A stretch of DNA of 37,814 nucleotides from an uncultured Lachnospiraceae bacterium (GCA_945949045.1 CAMFDG010000019.1:1-37814); one strand, 5' to 3'; shown: positions 8,573-17,569, counted from the first letter of the stretch. A program made the numbers and translations. Notes: a model not told the origin generated them from the letters alone.

Positions 8573-9843
8573 GCTTCGTCAATTGCCTTTCCGATATCAT
8601 GGCGCATATATTTGTTGTCAAAATTAACCCATTCGGTTGCTTCGTAGGCCTTTTTTCTCGCTTCCTTTAAATCCTTTCCAGTGGCGGTAATGCCCAGGAC
8701 ACGGCCACCATTGGTCACGATGCGGCCATTCTCATCGAACTTTGTTCCCGCGTGGAAGCAGAAGTAGTCATCCCTGCCGTCAAAGCTTTCCAATCCGGAA
8801 ATGGGGTATCCCTTCTCATAGGAAACCGGATAACCATCAGAAGCTAATACCACACAGACTGCCGCATTGTCCTCAAATTGTAAATCAATGCTGTCAAGTC
8901 TGCCATCCACACATGCCTCCATGACATCTATAATATCGTTTTTCATGCGGGGAAGTACCACCTGAGCCTCCGGATCTCCAAATCTCGCATTGTACTCTAA
9001 CACCCTGGGGCCATCCTCCGTCAGCATCAGACCGAAGAAAATGACACCGGTAAAGGGCCTTCCCTCTGCAGCCATAGCATCTACCGTTGGCTGATAAATA
9101 TACTTCTGACAGAAATCATCAACTTCTTTTGTGTAAAACGGGCTCGGAGAAAAGTTACCCATACCACCGGTATTTAAGCCCTGGTCGCCATCCTTTGCAC
9201 GCTTATGATCCTGTGCCGAAGACATGATCTTAATTGTTTTTCCGTCTACGAAAGAAAGAACAGACACCTCTCGTCCGGTCATGAATTCTTCAATAACCAT
9301 GGTATTACCGGCGCTGCCGAATTTCTTATCCTCCATGATCGTGCGGACACCATCTTTAGCTTCCTCTAAGGTGTTACAGATCAAAACCCCTTTTCCCAGC
9401 GCCAGACCGTCTGCCTTCAGCACAATGGGCATTTTCGCTGTCTCAAGATACTCCAGAGCTTCCTTAGGATCCGTAAAATTCTCATAGGCAGCGGTCGGAA
9501 TATGGTATTTCTTCATCAGATCTTTGGAAAATGCTTTGGAGCCTTCCAGAATTGCGGCATTTTTCCTTGGACCAAATACTTTAAGACCTTCTGCCTCAAA
9601 TATGTCAACGATACCGCCGACTAACGGATCGTCCATTCCTACGATGGTAAAATCAATGGCATTTTCCTTTGCAAATGCTGCAAGCTTATCAAATTCCATG
9701 GCTCCGATAGGAACACACTCTGCAAGAGCAGCGATTCCGGCATTGCCCGGGGCACAGTATATTTTATCTACACGGGGACTTTTTGCCACACTTGTGACAA
9801 TGGCGTGCTCACGGCCGCCGCTTCCTACTACTAGTACTTTCAT
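8569..9843 (-). CDS. purD: Phosphoribosylamine-glycine ligase (GAR synthetase)
   Basis: Second step of de novo purine synthesis: ATP-dependent joining of glycine to phosphoribosylamine. The 424-residue length is typical. The start is VLVVGSGGREHAI, and the ATP-grasp core shows PIVLKADGLALGKGV, the SSAQDHKRAKDGDQG region with NTGGMG, and the metal-binding EYNARFGDPEAQ. Good ribosome site (AAGGAGA) before ATG 9843. A structured hairpin occupies the 61-base gap from purN. The gene ends by overlapping the HAD gene. Confidence 0.98.
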   Translation of the reverse strand: MKVLVVGSGGREHAIVTSVAKSPRVDKIYCAPGNAGIAALAECVPIGAMEFDKLAAFAKENAIDFTIVGMDDPLVGGIVDIFEAEGLKVFGPRKNAAILEGSKAFSKDLMKKYHIPTAAYENFTDPKEALEYLETAKMPIVLKADGLALGKGVLICNTLEEAKDGVRTIMEDKKFGSAGNTMVIEEFMTGREVSVLSFVDGKTIKIMSSAQDHKRAKDGDQGLNTGGMGNFSPSPFYTKEVDDFCQKYIYQPTVDAMAAEGRPFTGVIFFGLMLTEDGPRVLEYNARFGDPEAQVVLPRMKNDIIDVMEACVDGRLDSIDLQFEDNAAVCVVLASDGYPVSYEKGYPISGLESFDGRDDYFCFHAGTKFDENGRIVTNGGRVLGITATGKDLKEARKKAYEATEWVNFDNKYMRHDIGKAIDEA

Positions 9844-9862
9844 GTTCTTTCTCCTTTTTGCC

Positions 9863-9895
9863 CGGCAATCGCCGTGACTATTGGCGTGATTGCCG
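9863..9895 (-). other. purD: Intercistronic hairpin between purN and purD
   Basis: CGGCAAT (9863-9869) pairs with ATTGCCG (9889-9895), and CGCC (9870-9873) pairs with GGCG (9883-9886), leaving a 2-base bulge and a 9-base loop. There is no U-run on either side, so it is not an intrinsic terminator. It ends a few bases before the purD ribosome site and could stabilise mRNA or tune purD translation. Confidence 0.6.
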
Positions 9896-9904
9896 ATCTG
9901 TCAG

Positions 9905-10528
9905 TTACGAAATATGTACCCGGCCATCTATTACGGAGACCCTGCCGTTTGCAATCAGGTCGATGGCCTTTGGAAGGATCTTCCACTCGGCCTGCTCCAT
10001 GACGCGGCGCTGGAGGATTTCCGGGGAGTCTCCCTCTTCAATCTCCACAGCCTTCTGCAAAATGATTGGGCCGGTGTCGGTTCCCTCATCTACAAAGTGG
10101 ACGGTGGCGCCGGTGACGCGGACACCGCGGGCAAGAGCTCCTTCATGAACCTTCAGTCCATAATAGCCTTTACCACAGAAGGATGGAATGAGGGACGGAT
10201 GAATGTTGATGATCCGGTTCCTGTATTTCTCTATCATCTGCTCCGGAATGACCACAAGGAATCCTGCCAGCACCACCAGATCCACCCGGTAGCTGTCCAG
10301 CTGCCGTAAGAAGTCTTCGTTGAAGGCTTCTCTGGACGCATAATCCTTCGGGCTGATGCAGATGGCCTCTACACCGTGCTTCTTCGCCCGCTCTAAGGCA
10401 TAGGCACCCGGATTGTTGCTGATGACAACAGAGATCTGCGTATTGGTAATGATTCCGTCATCGATGGCATCCATGATGGCCTGCAGGTTGGTTCCTCCTC
10501 CGGATACACATACTGCAATCTTTAGCAT
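9905..10528 (-). CDS. purN: Phosphoribosylglycinamide formyltransferase (GART)
   Basis: Third purine step: transfers formyl from 10-formyl-THF to GAR. The 207 residues include the N-terminal [13 protein letters not shown] (phosphate loop), the catalytic [10 protein letters not shown] (Asn and His) and [14 protein letters not shown] (catalytic Asp), all intact. Its ATG lies inside the end of purM (7-base overlap), so the two are translationally coupled. Confidence 0.98.
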   Translation of the reverse strand: MLKIAVCVSGGGTNLQAIMDAIDDGIITNTQISVVISNNPGAYALERAKKHGVEAICISPKDYASREAFNEDFLRQLDSYRVDLVVLAGFLVVIPEQMIEKYRNRIINIHPSLIPSFCGKGYYGLKVHEGALARGVRVTGATVHFVDEGTDTGPIILQKAVEIEEGDSPEILQRRVMEQAEWKILPKAIDLIANGRVSVIDGRVHIS

Positions 10529-11547
10529 AATGTTACACCCTTCTCTCCGTCGGTGATCTTCCCGACAATATATGGAGTATCTCCGGCTGCCTTGATGGCT
10601 GCCATGGTCTTGTCTACATCAGCAGGATCTACCGCAAGCACCATGCCGAGTCCCATATTGTAGGTGTTATACATCATGTGTTCCTCCACATTTCCCTCTC
10701 TTGCCATCAGGTTAAAGATTGGAGGAACCGGGTAGCTGTTCTTCTCAATGACGGCATGCTTGCCCTCCGGAAGCATCCGGGGAACATTCTCGTAGAAGCC
10801 GCCACCGGTAATATGGCTGCAGGCCTTTACGCGAACACCTGCATCCTTGATGGACTTTAATGCCTTCACATAGATGCGGGTCGGAGCAAGAAGTGCCTCT
10901 CCCAGTGTGGTTCCCAACTCATCGATATATGTATTCAATGTCTCCTCGTTCATGCGGAAAATCTTCCTTACCAGAGAAAAACCGTTGGAATGAACGCCGG
11001 AGCTGGCCATGCCAATCAGCACATCATCCGCCTTAAGGTCCGCACCGGTGATGATATCTTTCTCATCCACGATTCCTACAGCAAAGCCAGCCAGATCGTA
11101 CTCATCCTCCGGCATCAGTCCCGGATGCTCTGCGGTCTCACCGCCGATCAGGGCACATCCGGACTGCTTACAGCCCTCTGCCACACCGCTGACGATGGTG
11201 GCAATCTTCTCCGGGTAATTCTTGCCACAGGCAATATAATCCAGGAAAAATAATGGCTCACCGCCTGCACAGGCAATATCGTTCACACACATTGCCACAC
11301 AGTCGATTCCGATGGTATCATGCTTGTCCAACAGAAATGCCAGCTTAATTTTTGTTCCAACTCCGTCGGTTCCGGACACCAGTGTCGGCTTCTCCATGTT
11401 CTTAAATGATTCCATGGAAAAGGCTCCCGAGAATCCGCCAAGTCCGGTCAGCACTTCCGGACGCATCGTATTCTGCACGTATTTCTTCATAAGCTCCACT
11501 GACTTGTATCCAGCCTCAATATCTACACCGGAATTCTTGTAATCCAT
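10522..11547 (-). CDS. purM: Phosphoribosylformylglycinamidine cyclo-ligase (AIR synthetase)
   Basis: Fifth purine step: ATP-dependent ring closure of FGAM to AIR. The 341-residue sequence is standard length, beginning [13 protein letters not shown], with [12 protein letters not shown], the GGETAEHPG loop and [11 protein letters not shown], all diagnostic. Strong AGGAGG site before ATG 11547. It follows purE by 65 bases without a terminator and overlaps purN. The FGAM synthetase (purL) and amidotransferase (purF) genes are not in this window. Confidence 0.98.
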   Translation of the reverse strand: MDYKNSGVDIEAGYKSVELMKKYVQNTMRPEVLTGLGGFSGAFSMESFKNMEKPTLVSGTDGVGTKIKLAFLLDKHDTIGIDCVAMCVNDIACAGGEPLFFLDYIACGKNYPEKIATIVSGVAEGCKQSGCALIGGETAEHPGLMPEDEYDLAGFAVGIVDEKDIITGADLKADDVLIGMASSGVHSNGFSLVRKIFRMNEETLNTYIDELGTTLGEALLAPTRIYVKALKSIKDAGVRVKACSHITGGGFYENVPRMLPEGKHAVIEKNSYPVPPIFNLMAREGNVEEHMMYNTYNMGLGMVLAVDPADVDKTMAAIKAAGDTPYIVGKITDGEKGVTLC

Positions 11548-11612
11548 TGATTCTTCCTCCTAAAAACATATTTGTCTGTATTCTACCATATTTATCCGTA
11601 TTTCTGCAATTA

Positions 11613-12113
11613 TTAATAGTTTTTATAGCCCACTTCCTGAAGGCGTGCATTTTTGGCCTTCACCTGCTCCTCTAAATTCTTCGCATACTCCTTTACCTTT
11701 GCCAGGATTTTCTCATCTCCTACGGCCAGGATCTTAGCTGCCAGGATTGCAGCATTCTTTGCACCGTCAATGGCAACCGTGGCAACCGGAATTCCCGGCG
11801 GCATCTGCATGATAGAGAAGACTGCGTCCATTCCATCCAGCTTGCTTCCTGCAAGGGGCACACCGATGACCGGCAGAGCAGACAAGGCTGCACACATACC
11901 CGGAAGGGCTGCTGCCATTCCTGCTCCGGCGATCAAAACTTTTTCTCCTCTTTCCTCTGCACCTCTCACCCATGCAATCAGCTCATCCGGCTCACGATGC
12001 GCGGAAATGATTGCCATCTCATAATCGATGCCCAATTCCTCCAGCATAGCTGCTGCTTTTTCCATGACCTTAAGGTCCGAGTCACTTCCCATAACAATTC
12101 CTACCTGTGGCAT
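11613..12113 (-). CDS. purE: 5-(carboxyamino)imidazole ribonucleotide mutase
   Basis: A 166-residue PurE with the family motifs VGIVMGSDSDLKVM, ISAHREPDEL (catalytic His) and IAGAGMAAALPGM. The motif style looks like class I PurE, which needs PurK to supply N5-CAIR; no purK lies in this window, so it is either elsewhere or this enzyme acts directly on AIR. AAGGAGG precedes ATG 12113. It follows the M29 aminopeptidase gene by 55 bases with no promoter or terminator that I can see. Confidence 0.97.
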   Translation of the reverse strand: MPQVGIVMGSDSDLKVMEKAAAMLEELGIDYEMAIISAHREPDELIAWVRGAEERGEKVLIAGAGMAAALPGMCAALSALPVIGVPLAGSKLDGMDAVFSIMQMPPGIPVATVAIDGAKNAAILAAKILAVGDEKILAKVKEYAKNLEEQVKAKNARLQEVGYKNY

Positions 12114-12168
12114 TTTCTTTCCTCCTTATGATCTTAAATCGTGTGTTGATTTCCTGTGGTATCTTCTG

Positions 12169-14205
12169 TCACTGTGCATCCAGCGGCTCGTTTAATAATT
12201 CCGTCCCGAGGACCACAAAGCGGCCGTTTGCAATAATATCCTCAGTAGTCCCATCCTTACGAATGACCGTAATGCGATCCAGTTCGTCATATGGGATTGT
12301 AATGTCTGTATGGCAGTTAAAATATGCAGCCGATACATCTGTTTTCCGAAGAAGGGAAATCTCATTGTCTCTTGCAACAATAGCCCTTCCGTCGGGATTA
12401 TACGTCATATGGTCCTCATCATAGGTATAGCAGGTATCTCCCACCGCAAAGTGAGGCCCGGTCTTTTCCGCAATCAGAATCGGAAGCTTATCCGCAATCT
12501 CATATTTTCTTGCCATCCGGTAGGCCATCGTGTTGGTACCGATGGCAAACTCTCCCATGGGAAGGGTCTTGTGATGAAAAAGGACGTTGTCCTCAATATA
12601 TCTCCTGTTCTCCTCTTCCGACTCGAAATTCGTACAGGTATAACGAACCACCTTCCCATCCGAAAACTCCATCTTCAGATTTTCAAACCGCAGATCATTT
12701 AAATACACCTGACTGACAAAGAGTGTTCCGGTTGTTCCTTTTAAAACCGGTGTCGTAAACACCTCTCCCACCGGAATATTTACATCCGCCACACAGTTTT
12801 CGAAAGCGGTCTCTTTCCCCGGATCCGCAAGGGGATAGATCTTCACATACAGGTCCGTGCTGTTTCCGTTTTTTCCGGTAATGTGAACCCTGTCCGCCGT
12901 GTCCAAAACCTCAATGATTTTCTGCTGCATATCCCGGTACAAAGTGTAGTCCAGCGTATTGATCCGAAGGGTTTCCTCAAAAATATCCGCAAACTTCTCC
13001 CCGATGGAGGGAAGCGGGAAAGCAATGATGGTAAAACTTCTCTCCTCGCCGTGAATGTAACGGTTGATCAGGCTGCTTTTCTCGCTTCTCAAATGCACGG
13101 AAAGCTTCTGCTGCTTCTGTGAATACCTGATGCGCTCCTTCTTCTGCTGTGGAGCAAAGGGCTCCTGCCCAAACACATCAATGACTGCGGGCCCTCCGTA
13201 AAGAGGCGCCTGCCTTTTTTGCTTTTCCCAGACAAGGCGGTCCACCTCAAGGCTTCGTTCCACAAAGGCCTTATCCAGCCAGAGGGCATCATCCTCCTTG
13301 TGATCATAGACATACTGCCGGTTCAGCGTTACGGAAAAAGGCTTAAGCACCGGCTTTAAGCCCATTTTATCAAAATTAAAAACCGCTGCCCTTATCATGC
13401 GCTCGAAGCCCATGGGATAACGAATCTCCACCACAGATTTCAAAGAAATATCCTTGCCGTTAGCTGCAAAACCAATCCGATACCCTTCTGTAAAGGCATC
13501 TGCCATGGACTGAACCTCCTGCTGTGGAAGCTTCTGCAGAAATGCTGCTGTTTTCCTCTCGTCCTCCCCGACACAAAGACCATACCGGTACAGATAAGAA
13601 GGTTCCGACAGATCCGCCTCCATCACGATGTCCACCGCCCTGTCCCCTTCCGGGTCCAGAAGTTTTGTGACTACCTCCTCGTTAAAGATCTCCGTATAAT
13701 CATGCATGAAGGAATAAAGGATATGCTGAAGTTCCTTACCGTTTAACTCCTCCGGATTTTCAAAACAGTTAAACAGTTCCACGAAAAGCTCGGCATAGAT
13801 ACAGAGAAACCGGATATCCCCCTCCATGCAATAGGGATAAATCCCGTGAAGCCTGGCATCCACTGCACATAAAAGAGCCCCGTATTCTTCCCCCAGCACG
13901 GAAACGGCATAGGCGGGATTGGCATAGCTGTCCTCATAATCCGGCTCCTGCACATCCAGGAACAGGCGACGGTTCAGCCGAATCCCCTCCTCCTTACTCA
14001 TAGCAGAAAGCTTTCCCGCCACAGCCGCATGGGTCACAGAATAGAGCGCCAGCAGCAGATCCGCCATCTGGACAAAATAGTCCTGATACGATGAGTCGAT
14101 ACTTTCTGCGTGCTCCTCGCGGATCTCCTCCAGCCGTTCCATCACAAGCTCCAGCCGCTCCCAATATCCCTCATTGATGCTGTTGTGTATTTCCTTATTT
14201 TCCAT
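12169..14205 (-). CDS. M29 family aminopeptidase with long N-terminal extension
   Basis: A 678-residue protein whose C-terminal ~390 residues carry M29 metallo-aminopeptidase metal-site motifs: NIPVGEVFTTP, LPMGEFAIGTN, AEKTGPHFAVGD and the final HTDITIP. This makes it a cytoplasmic, dinuclear-metal peptidase releasing N-terminal amino acids. The first ~290 residues are an extra domain rich in acidic and aromatic residues with no motif I recognise; ordinary M29 enzymes are about 370-410 residues. It lies between pyr and pur genes on the same strand, which suggests co-transcription rather than a shared pathway. The ribosome site (AGAGG, 10-base spacing) is modest. Confidence 0.85.
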   Translation of the reverse strand: MENKEIHNSINEGYWERLELVMERLEEIREEHAESIDSSYQDYFVQMADLLLALYSVTHAAVAGKLSAMSKEEGIRLNRRLFLDVQEPDYEDSYANPAYAVSVLGEEYGALLCAVDARLHGIYPYCMEGDIRFLCIYAELFVELFNCFENPEELNGKELQHILYSFMHDYTEIFNEEVVTKLLDPEGDRAVDIVMEADLSEPSYLYRYGLCVGEDERKTAAFLQKLPQQEVQSMADAFTEGYRIGFAANGKDISLKSVVEIRYPMGFERMIRAAVFNFDKMGLKPVLKPFSVTLNRQYVYDHKEDDALWLDKAFVERSLEVDRLVWEKQKRQAPLYGGPAVIDVFGQEPFAPQQKKERIRYSQKQQKLSVHLRSEKSSLINRYIHGEERSFTIIAFPLPSIGEKFADIFEETLRINTLDYTLYRDMQQKIIEVLDTADRVHITGKNGNSTDLYVKIYPLADPGKETAFENCVADVNIPVGEVFTTPVLKGTTGTLFVSQVYLNDLRFENLKMEFSDGKVVRYTCTNFESEEENRRYIEDNVLFHHKTLPMGEFAIGTNTMAYRMARKYEIADKLPILIAEKTGPHFAVGDTCYTYDEDHMTYNPDGRAIVARDNEISLLRKTDVSAAYFNCHTDITIPYDELDRITVIRKDGTTEDIIANGRFVVLGTELLNEPLDAQ

Positions 14206-14249
14206 TTACCAATAACCTCTGTTTCTATCCTGATCCGATCTTCCTGTGT

Positions 14250-14579
14250 CTATAAGCAGAATCCCAGAACATAGGTTCCGCCCCAGCACAGCAGCCCCAG
14301 CAGGGCCAAAAAGCTGCCCAGCCTTGGAAACAGCTTAAAGGAATCCTCCTCCTTTAAGCTTCCTGCCGCTGTCACCAGCACAGCAATTGACAACAGCACA
14401 GCCATGACACCGGCGCTTCCATAATACGCAGACAGTCCGCCGTCCGTCCGGAACGCCAGAATGACAAACATCAGATACCAGATCAGAAGAATTCCAGCAA
14501 GAACCGTGGCTGCAATTCCCCTTTTGGAATGTGTTTTTTCCGTAAATTTGTAGGAGCCACGCCTTCTCCGCTTTTTCAT
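14250..14579 (-). CDS. Small membrane protein, DUF6142-like
   Basis: A 109-residue protein with a basic start (KKRRRRGSYKFTEKTHSKRG) and three membrane segments at about 24-43, 53-75 and 88-108. It resembles a family of small Lachnospiraceae membrane proteins annotated DUF6142 (from memory; not searched). Function unknown. AAAGGA precedes ATG 14579. It sits between the VanZ-like and M29 genes with short gaps, inside the same transcription unit. Confidence 0.7.
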   Translation of the reverse strand: MKKRRRRGSYKFTEKTHSKRGIAATVLAGILLIWYLMFVILAFRTDGGLSAYYGSAGVMAVLLSIAVLVTAAGSLKEEDSFKLFPRLGSFLALLGLLCWGGTYVLGFCL

Positions 14580-14619
14580 AGTATATCCTTTCTTTTGAAT
14601 AATTAAGCCATACCCGATC

Positions 14620-15069
14620 CTATCTTCTTATCCAAGGCCGCAGAACCCGGTTTACCAGATATCCCAGCCAGCCTCCCAGCGTATTCAGGATCATATCATC
14701 CACATCAAAGCAGCCAATTCTTGTCAAAAGCTGCACCGTTTCCACCGACAGCGAAAGCAGAAAGCACAACAGCAGGATCTGCACGCCATTTAATTCTTTC
14801 CCGGTAACCGCCGGGAGAAAAAAGCCCATAGGCATAAAAGCAATCACATTGCCAAAGACATTGATAAAAAAGGCAGAAAATCCCACCTCACGGCGATAGA
14901 GGATAAACCTCATAATTTCCTTAAAGGGAGTCAGATTATACTGATATTCCGTATGCTGCGTCGGCATTCTCCCGAAATCCTCTGAAAAAAACAGAAAATA
15001 CAAAAGCAGAATGAGATAAAGAACAAACAGGAATATCGCCCACCCCCTGTGTCTTTTACCTGCAGCCAT
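14620..15069 (-). CDS. VanZ-like membrane protein
   Basis: A 149-residue protein with an N-terminal membrane segment (about 9-28) and three more after residue 60. The VanZ-family signatures are NLTPFKEI, FINVFGNVIAFMPMGFFLP, SVETVQLLTRIGCFDVDDMILNTLGG and the terminal arginines. VanZ homologs are widespread envelope proteins; only the Tn1546 form is tied to teicoplanin resistance, so no resistance is implied. Its ATG overlaps the end of pyrE by 14 bases with a poor ribosome site, so it probably depends on translation of pyrE. Confidence 0.88.
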   Translation of the reverse strand: MAAGKRHRGWAIFLFVLYLILLLYFLFFSEDFGRMPTQHTEYQYNLTPFKEIMRFILYRREVGFSAFFINVFGNVIAFMPMGFFLPAVTGKELNGVQILLLCFLLSLSVETVQLLTRIGCFDVDDMILNTLGGWLGYLVNRVLRPWIRR

Positions 15070-15736
15070 ACTGCTCGTAATACCTGTCGATCTGCGCCTT
15101 CAGGGCATCGTCGATCACCACCTTACCCTGACAGGTGTGATTATACAGATGCTCCACCACTTCTTCCATAGTAACGATTGCTCTGGCCTCAAATCCGAAT
15201 TTCTCCCTGATTTCATCCAGAGCGCTCATTTTGCCTCCAAGTCCTACCTCCATGCGGTTCAGACTGACCATCAGTCCAACAATGGTGACATCTGCCGCAC
15301 CACGCACCTTCGGCACAGTCTCCTCCATGGACTTACCGGAAGTGGTCACATCCTCGATCATCACCACCCGGTCCCCGTCCTTTAGACTGCTTCCTAAGAA
15401 TCCACCCTTGTCTGCGCCGTGGTCCTTGGCCTCCTTGCGGTCTGAACAATAGCGAATTTCTTTGCCATAAAGCTTGCTGTATGCAATTGCTGTAACAACT
15501 GCAATCGGGATTCCCTTATAGGCCGGCCCGAAGAGCACATCAAAATCATCCCCGTAATTGCCATGGATGGCCTTTGCATAGTACTCTCCCAGACGCATCA
15601 GCTGGCTTCCGGTCACATAAGCACCCGCATTCATGAAAAAAGGCGATTTTCGACCGCTCTTCAAGGTAAAATCGCCAAATTTTAGTACATCACTTTCTAC
15701 CATAAAATCAATAAACTCTTCTTTATATGCTTCCAT
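15056..15736 (-). CDS. pyrE: Orotate phosphoribosyltransferase
   Basis: Fifth step of UMP synthesis: orotate plus PRPP to OMP. The 226-residue enzyme shows the loop FGPAYKGIPIAV, the mobile catalytic loop RKEAKDHG and the PRPP-binding motif VVMIEDVTTSGKS. AGGAGG lies upstream of ATG 15736. Unlike the other pyr genes it has a good promoter of its own in the 73-base gap after pyrD, so pyrE and the genes that follow can be expressed separately. Confidence 0.97.
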   Translation of the reverse strand: MEAYKEEFIDFMVESDVLKFGDFTLKSGRKSPFFMNAGAYVTGSQLMRLGEYYAKAIHGNYGDDFDVLFGPAYKGIPIAVVTAIAYSKLYGKEIRYCSDRKEAKDHGADKGGFLGSSLKDGDRVVMIEDVTTSGKSMEETVPKVRGAADVTIVGLMVSLNRMEVGLGGKMSALDEIREKFGFEARAIVTMEEVVEHLYNHTCQGKVVIDDALKAQIDRYYEQYGCR

Positions 15737-15766
15737 TTATTCTAAATCCTCCTGTTTATCGCACCT

Positions 15767-15795
15767 ATTCTATCACAAAACCGCAGTTGTTTCAA
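15767..15795 (-). promoter_or_regulatory. pyrE: Internal sigma-A promoter upstream of pyrE
   Basis: Minus strand TTGAAA (15795-15790), 17-bp spacer, TAGAAT (15772-15767), with TGA giving an extended -10. Each hexamer differs from consensus at one position. The leader before pyrE is short (about 25 bases), leaving no room for a PyrR attenuator or a purine riboswitch. Confidence 0.65.
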
Positions 15796-15809
15796 TCATT
15801 CTCGCTGTA

Positions 15810-16718
15810 CTAGCGCTCGTGAACCGCTCCCACCAGCTCACAAATGTCACTCACCTGATATTTCTCCATATAGGCCTCAATCCCGGCAACAATTTTCTCC
15901 GTCACTGACGGATCCGTAAAATTCGCGGTCCCAACAGAAACCGCTGTGGCCCCTGCAAGGATCATCTCGATGGCATCCTCTGCATTCATAATACCGCCCA
16001 TGCCGATAATCGGAAGCTTCACCGCCTGAGCCGTCTGGTATACCATCCGCACTGCCACCGGATGAACTGCCGGCCCCGACATTCCACCGGTCTTATTGGC
16101 AAGAACAAAGCATCTTCTGTTGATATCGATTTTCATGCCCGTAATGGTATTGATGAGAGAAAGGGCATCGGCGCCGCCTGCCTCGGCAGCTCTTGCCATC
16201 TCTGTAATATCCGTGACATTTGGGCTGAGCTTCATGATGACCGGCTGTTTCGCATATTTTTTCATCTCTCTGGTAATAGCCTCCACCGCCTTCGGATCCT
16301 GTCCAAAGGCAATGCCGCCCTCCTTCACGTTGGGGCAGGAAATATTGATTTCCAGCATATCAACCGGTTCGTCGGAAAGCCGTTCCACAACCGCCGCATA
16401 CTCCTCGGTAGAATGTCCACACACATTCACGATGATCTTCGTATCATACTGTTTCAGAAAGGGGATATCCCTCTTACAAAAAAGCTCAATACCAGGATTC
16501 TGCAGTCCCACGGCGTTCAGCATCCCCCCGTACACCTCCGCCACACGGGGTGTGGGATTTCCCTCCCACGGCACATTGGCAACGCCCTTCGTCACCACAG
16601 CACCCAGCTTATTCAAATCGACAAACTCACTGTACTCTGCCCCTGAACCGAAGGTTCCGGAAGCTGTCATCACCGGATTTTTTAAAGTAACTCCGCACAG
16701 ATTCACACTGGTATTCAT
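15810..16718 (-). CDS. pyrD: Dihydroorotate dehydrogenase B, catalytic subunit
   Basis: Fourth step of UMP synthesis: oxidation of dihydroorotate to orotate with FMN. The 302-residue enzyme is class 1B: catalytic Cys in NISCPNVKEGG, FMN-site LSPNVTDI, SLINTITGMKID and IGMGGIMNAEDAIEM. Class 1B works with PyrK, which passes electrons to NAD+; the genes overlap by one base (TAATG) and the AAGGAGGT site lies in the end of pyrK, ensuring balanced synthesis. Confidence 0.97.
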   Translation of the reverse strand: MNTSVNLCGVTLKNPVMTASGTFGSGAEYSEFVDLNKLGAVVTKGVANVPWEGNPTPRVAEVYGGMLNAVGLQNPGIELFCKRDIPFLKQYDTKIIVNVCGHSTEEYAAVVERLSDEPVDMLEINISCPNVKEGGIAFGQDPKAVEAITREMKKYAKQPVIMKLSPNVTDITEMARAAEAGGADALSLINTITGMKIDINRRCFVLANKTGGMSGPAVHPVAVRMVYQTAQAVKLPIIGMGGIMNAEDAIEMILAGATAVSVGTANFTDPSVTEKIVAGIEAYMEKYQVSDICELVGAVHER

Positions 16719-17509
16719 TACAGTTCTACCTCCTTCGCATCAAAGACCGGACCTTCCTTACAGATACGTTTGTTCTTCACGTTAGAATGTTCATCCATCT
16801 TTGTGGTTTTGCATACACAGGCAAGACAGGCACCGATCCCGCAGGCCATCCGCTCCTCCATGGAAATATAACAGTCTATTCCCTGCTCTGCAGCATAGGC
16901 TTTCAGGGCACGAAGCATCGGTGTCGGACCACAGGCATAAATCACATCTGCCTTAAGGTGATTTTCCCGGATTGCATCCAACACATTTCCCTTCGTACCG
17001 ACACTGCCATCCTCGGTAGCAGCAAAGGTCTCAGCCTGCTCTTTGAATTCCTCCAGCAAAAAGGTATTGGCATCCCGGTAGCCCATCACAACCTGAAAAT
17101 CTTCCATTCCGCTGATTTTCATCTGCTTTGCCAGTTGAAGCATCGGCGGAACACCGATTCCTCCACCGATCAGAAACGCCTTTTTCCCCGGATCCACGGT
17201 AAAACCATTGCCAAGTGGTCCTAAAATTCTGACCGTATCTCCCGTCTTAAGCTTTGAAAACTCCTCTGTTCCGGTTCCCTCGCCCGTCACACGATACACC
17301 AGCCTGAGGTTTTTCTTCTCCCTGTCAATTCCGCACAAACTGATGGGTCTTGGCAGAAGCTTACTTGCATCCCCGCTGTACACGGAAACAAACTGTCCCG
17401 CTTTCGCGTGGGCAGCAATCTCCTTCGTCTGTATGGTAAGATCAAAGATGCCGGCTCCGATGCTCTTCTGTGAAACCACCGTCGCCGTCTCCTGAAATTT
17501 CTCGCTCAT
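16718..17509 (-). CDS. pyrK: Dihydroorotate dehydrogenase electron-transfer subunit
   Basis: The partner of PyrD, carrying FAD and a 2Fe-2S cluster. The N-terminal ferredoxin-reductase fold shows RPISLCGID (FAD) and GGGIGVPPMLQLAK (nucleotide). The C-terminus holds the cluster cysteines in ACGIGACLACVC and a further Cys in KRICKEGPVF. I start at ATG 17509, where GAGGAG stands six bases upstream; a longer frame from TTG 17530 would place that ribosome site inside the gene. A 60-base gap with a UUCG hairpin separates it from pyrF. Confidence 0.96.
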   Translation of the reverse strand: MSEKFQETATVVSQKSIGAGIFDLTIQTKEIAAHAKAGQFVSVYSGDASKLLPRPISLCGIDREKKNLRLVYRVTGEGTGTEEFSKLKTGDTVRILGPLGNGFTVDPGKKAFLIGGGIGVPPMLQLAKQMKISGMEDFQVVMGYRDANTFLLEEFKEQAETFAATEDGSVGTKGNVLDAIRENHLKADVIYACGPTPMLRALKAYAAEQGIDCYISMEERMACGIGACLACVCKTTKMDEHSNVKNKRICKEGPVFDAKEVEL

Positions 17510-17532
17510 TTTCTTCTCCTCATCATTCAAGG

Positions 17533-17566
17533 TTATGGGTGCCCTCCGAAGAGGTGGGCCCCATAA
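17533..17566 (-). other. pyrK: Intercistronic hairpin with UUCG tetraloop between pyrF and pyrK
   Basis: On the minus strand TTATGGG pairs with CCCATAA; inside, GC pairs with GC and CCTC pairs with GAGG, closing a C(UUCG)G tetraloop, with small bulges. About 13 base pairs in all. There is no following U-run, so it is not a terminator. It could protect the upstream mRNA end or set the ratio of PyrF to PyrK/PyrD. Confidence 0.7.
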
Positions 17567-17569
17567 ACT

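Noticed and set aside
3184-15069. VanR/VanS-like pair plus a VanZ-like protein as a vancomycin/teicoplanin resistance cluster
   Set aside because: No vanH/A/X or D-Ala-D-Ser type genes; the two-component pair and the VanZ-like gene lie 10 kb apart, and these families are common housekeeping envelope genes in Clostridia.
15737-15809. PyrR attenuator or purine riboswitch before pyrE
   Set aside because: The leader after the promoter is only about 25 bases and holds no hairpin pair or aptamer core.
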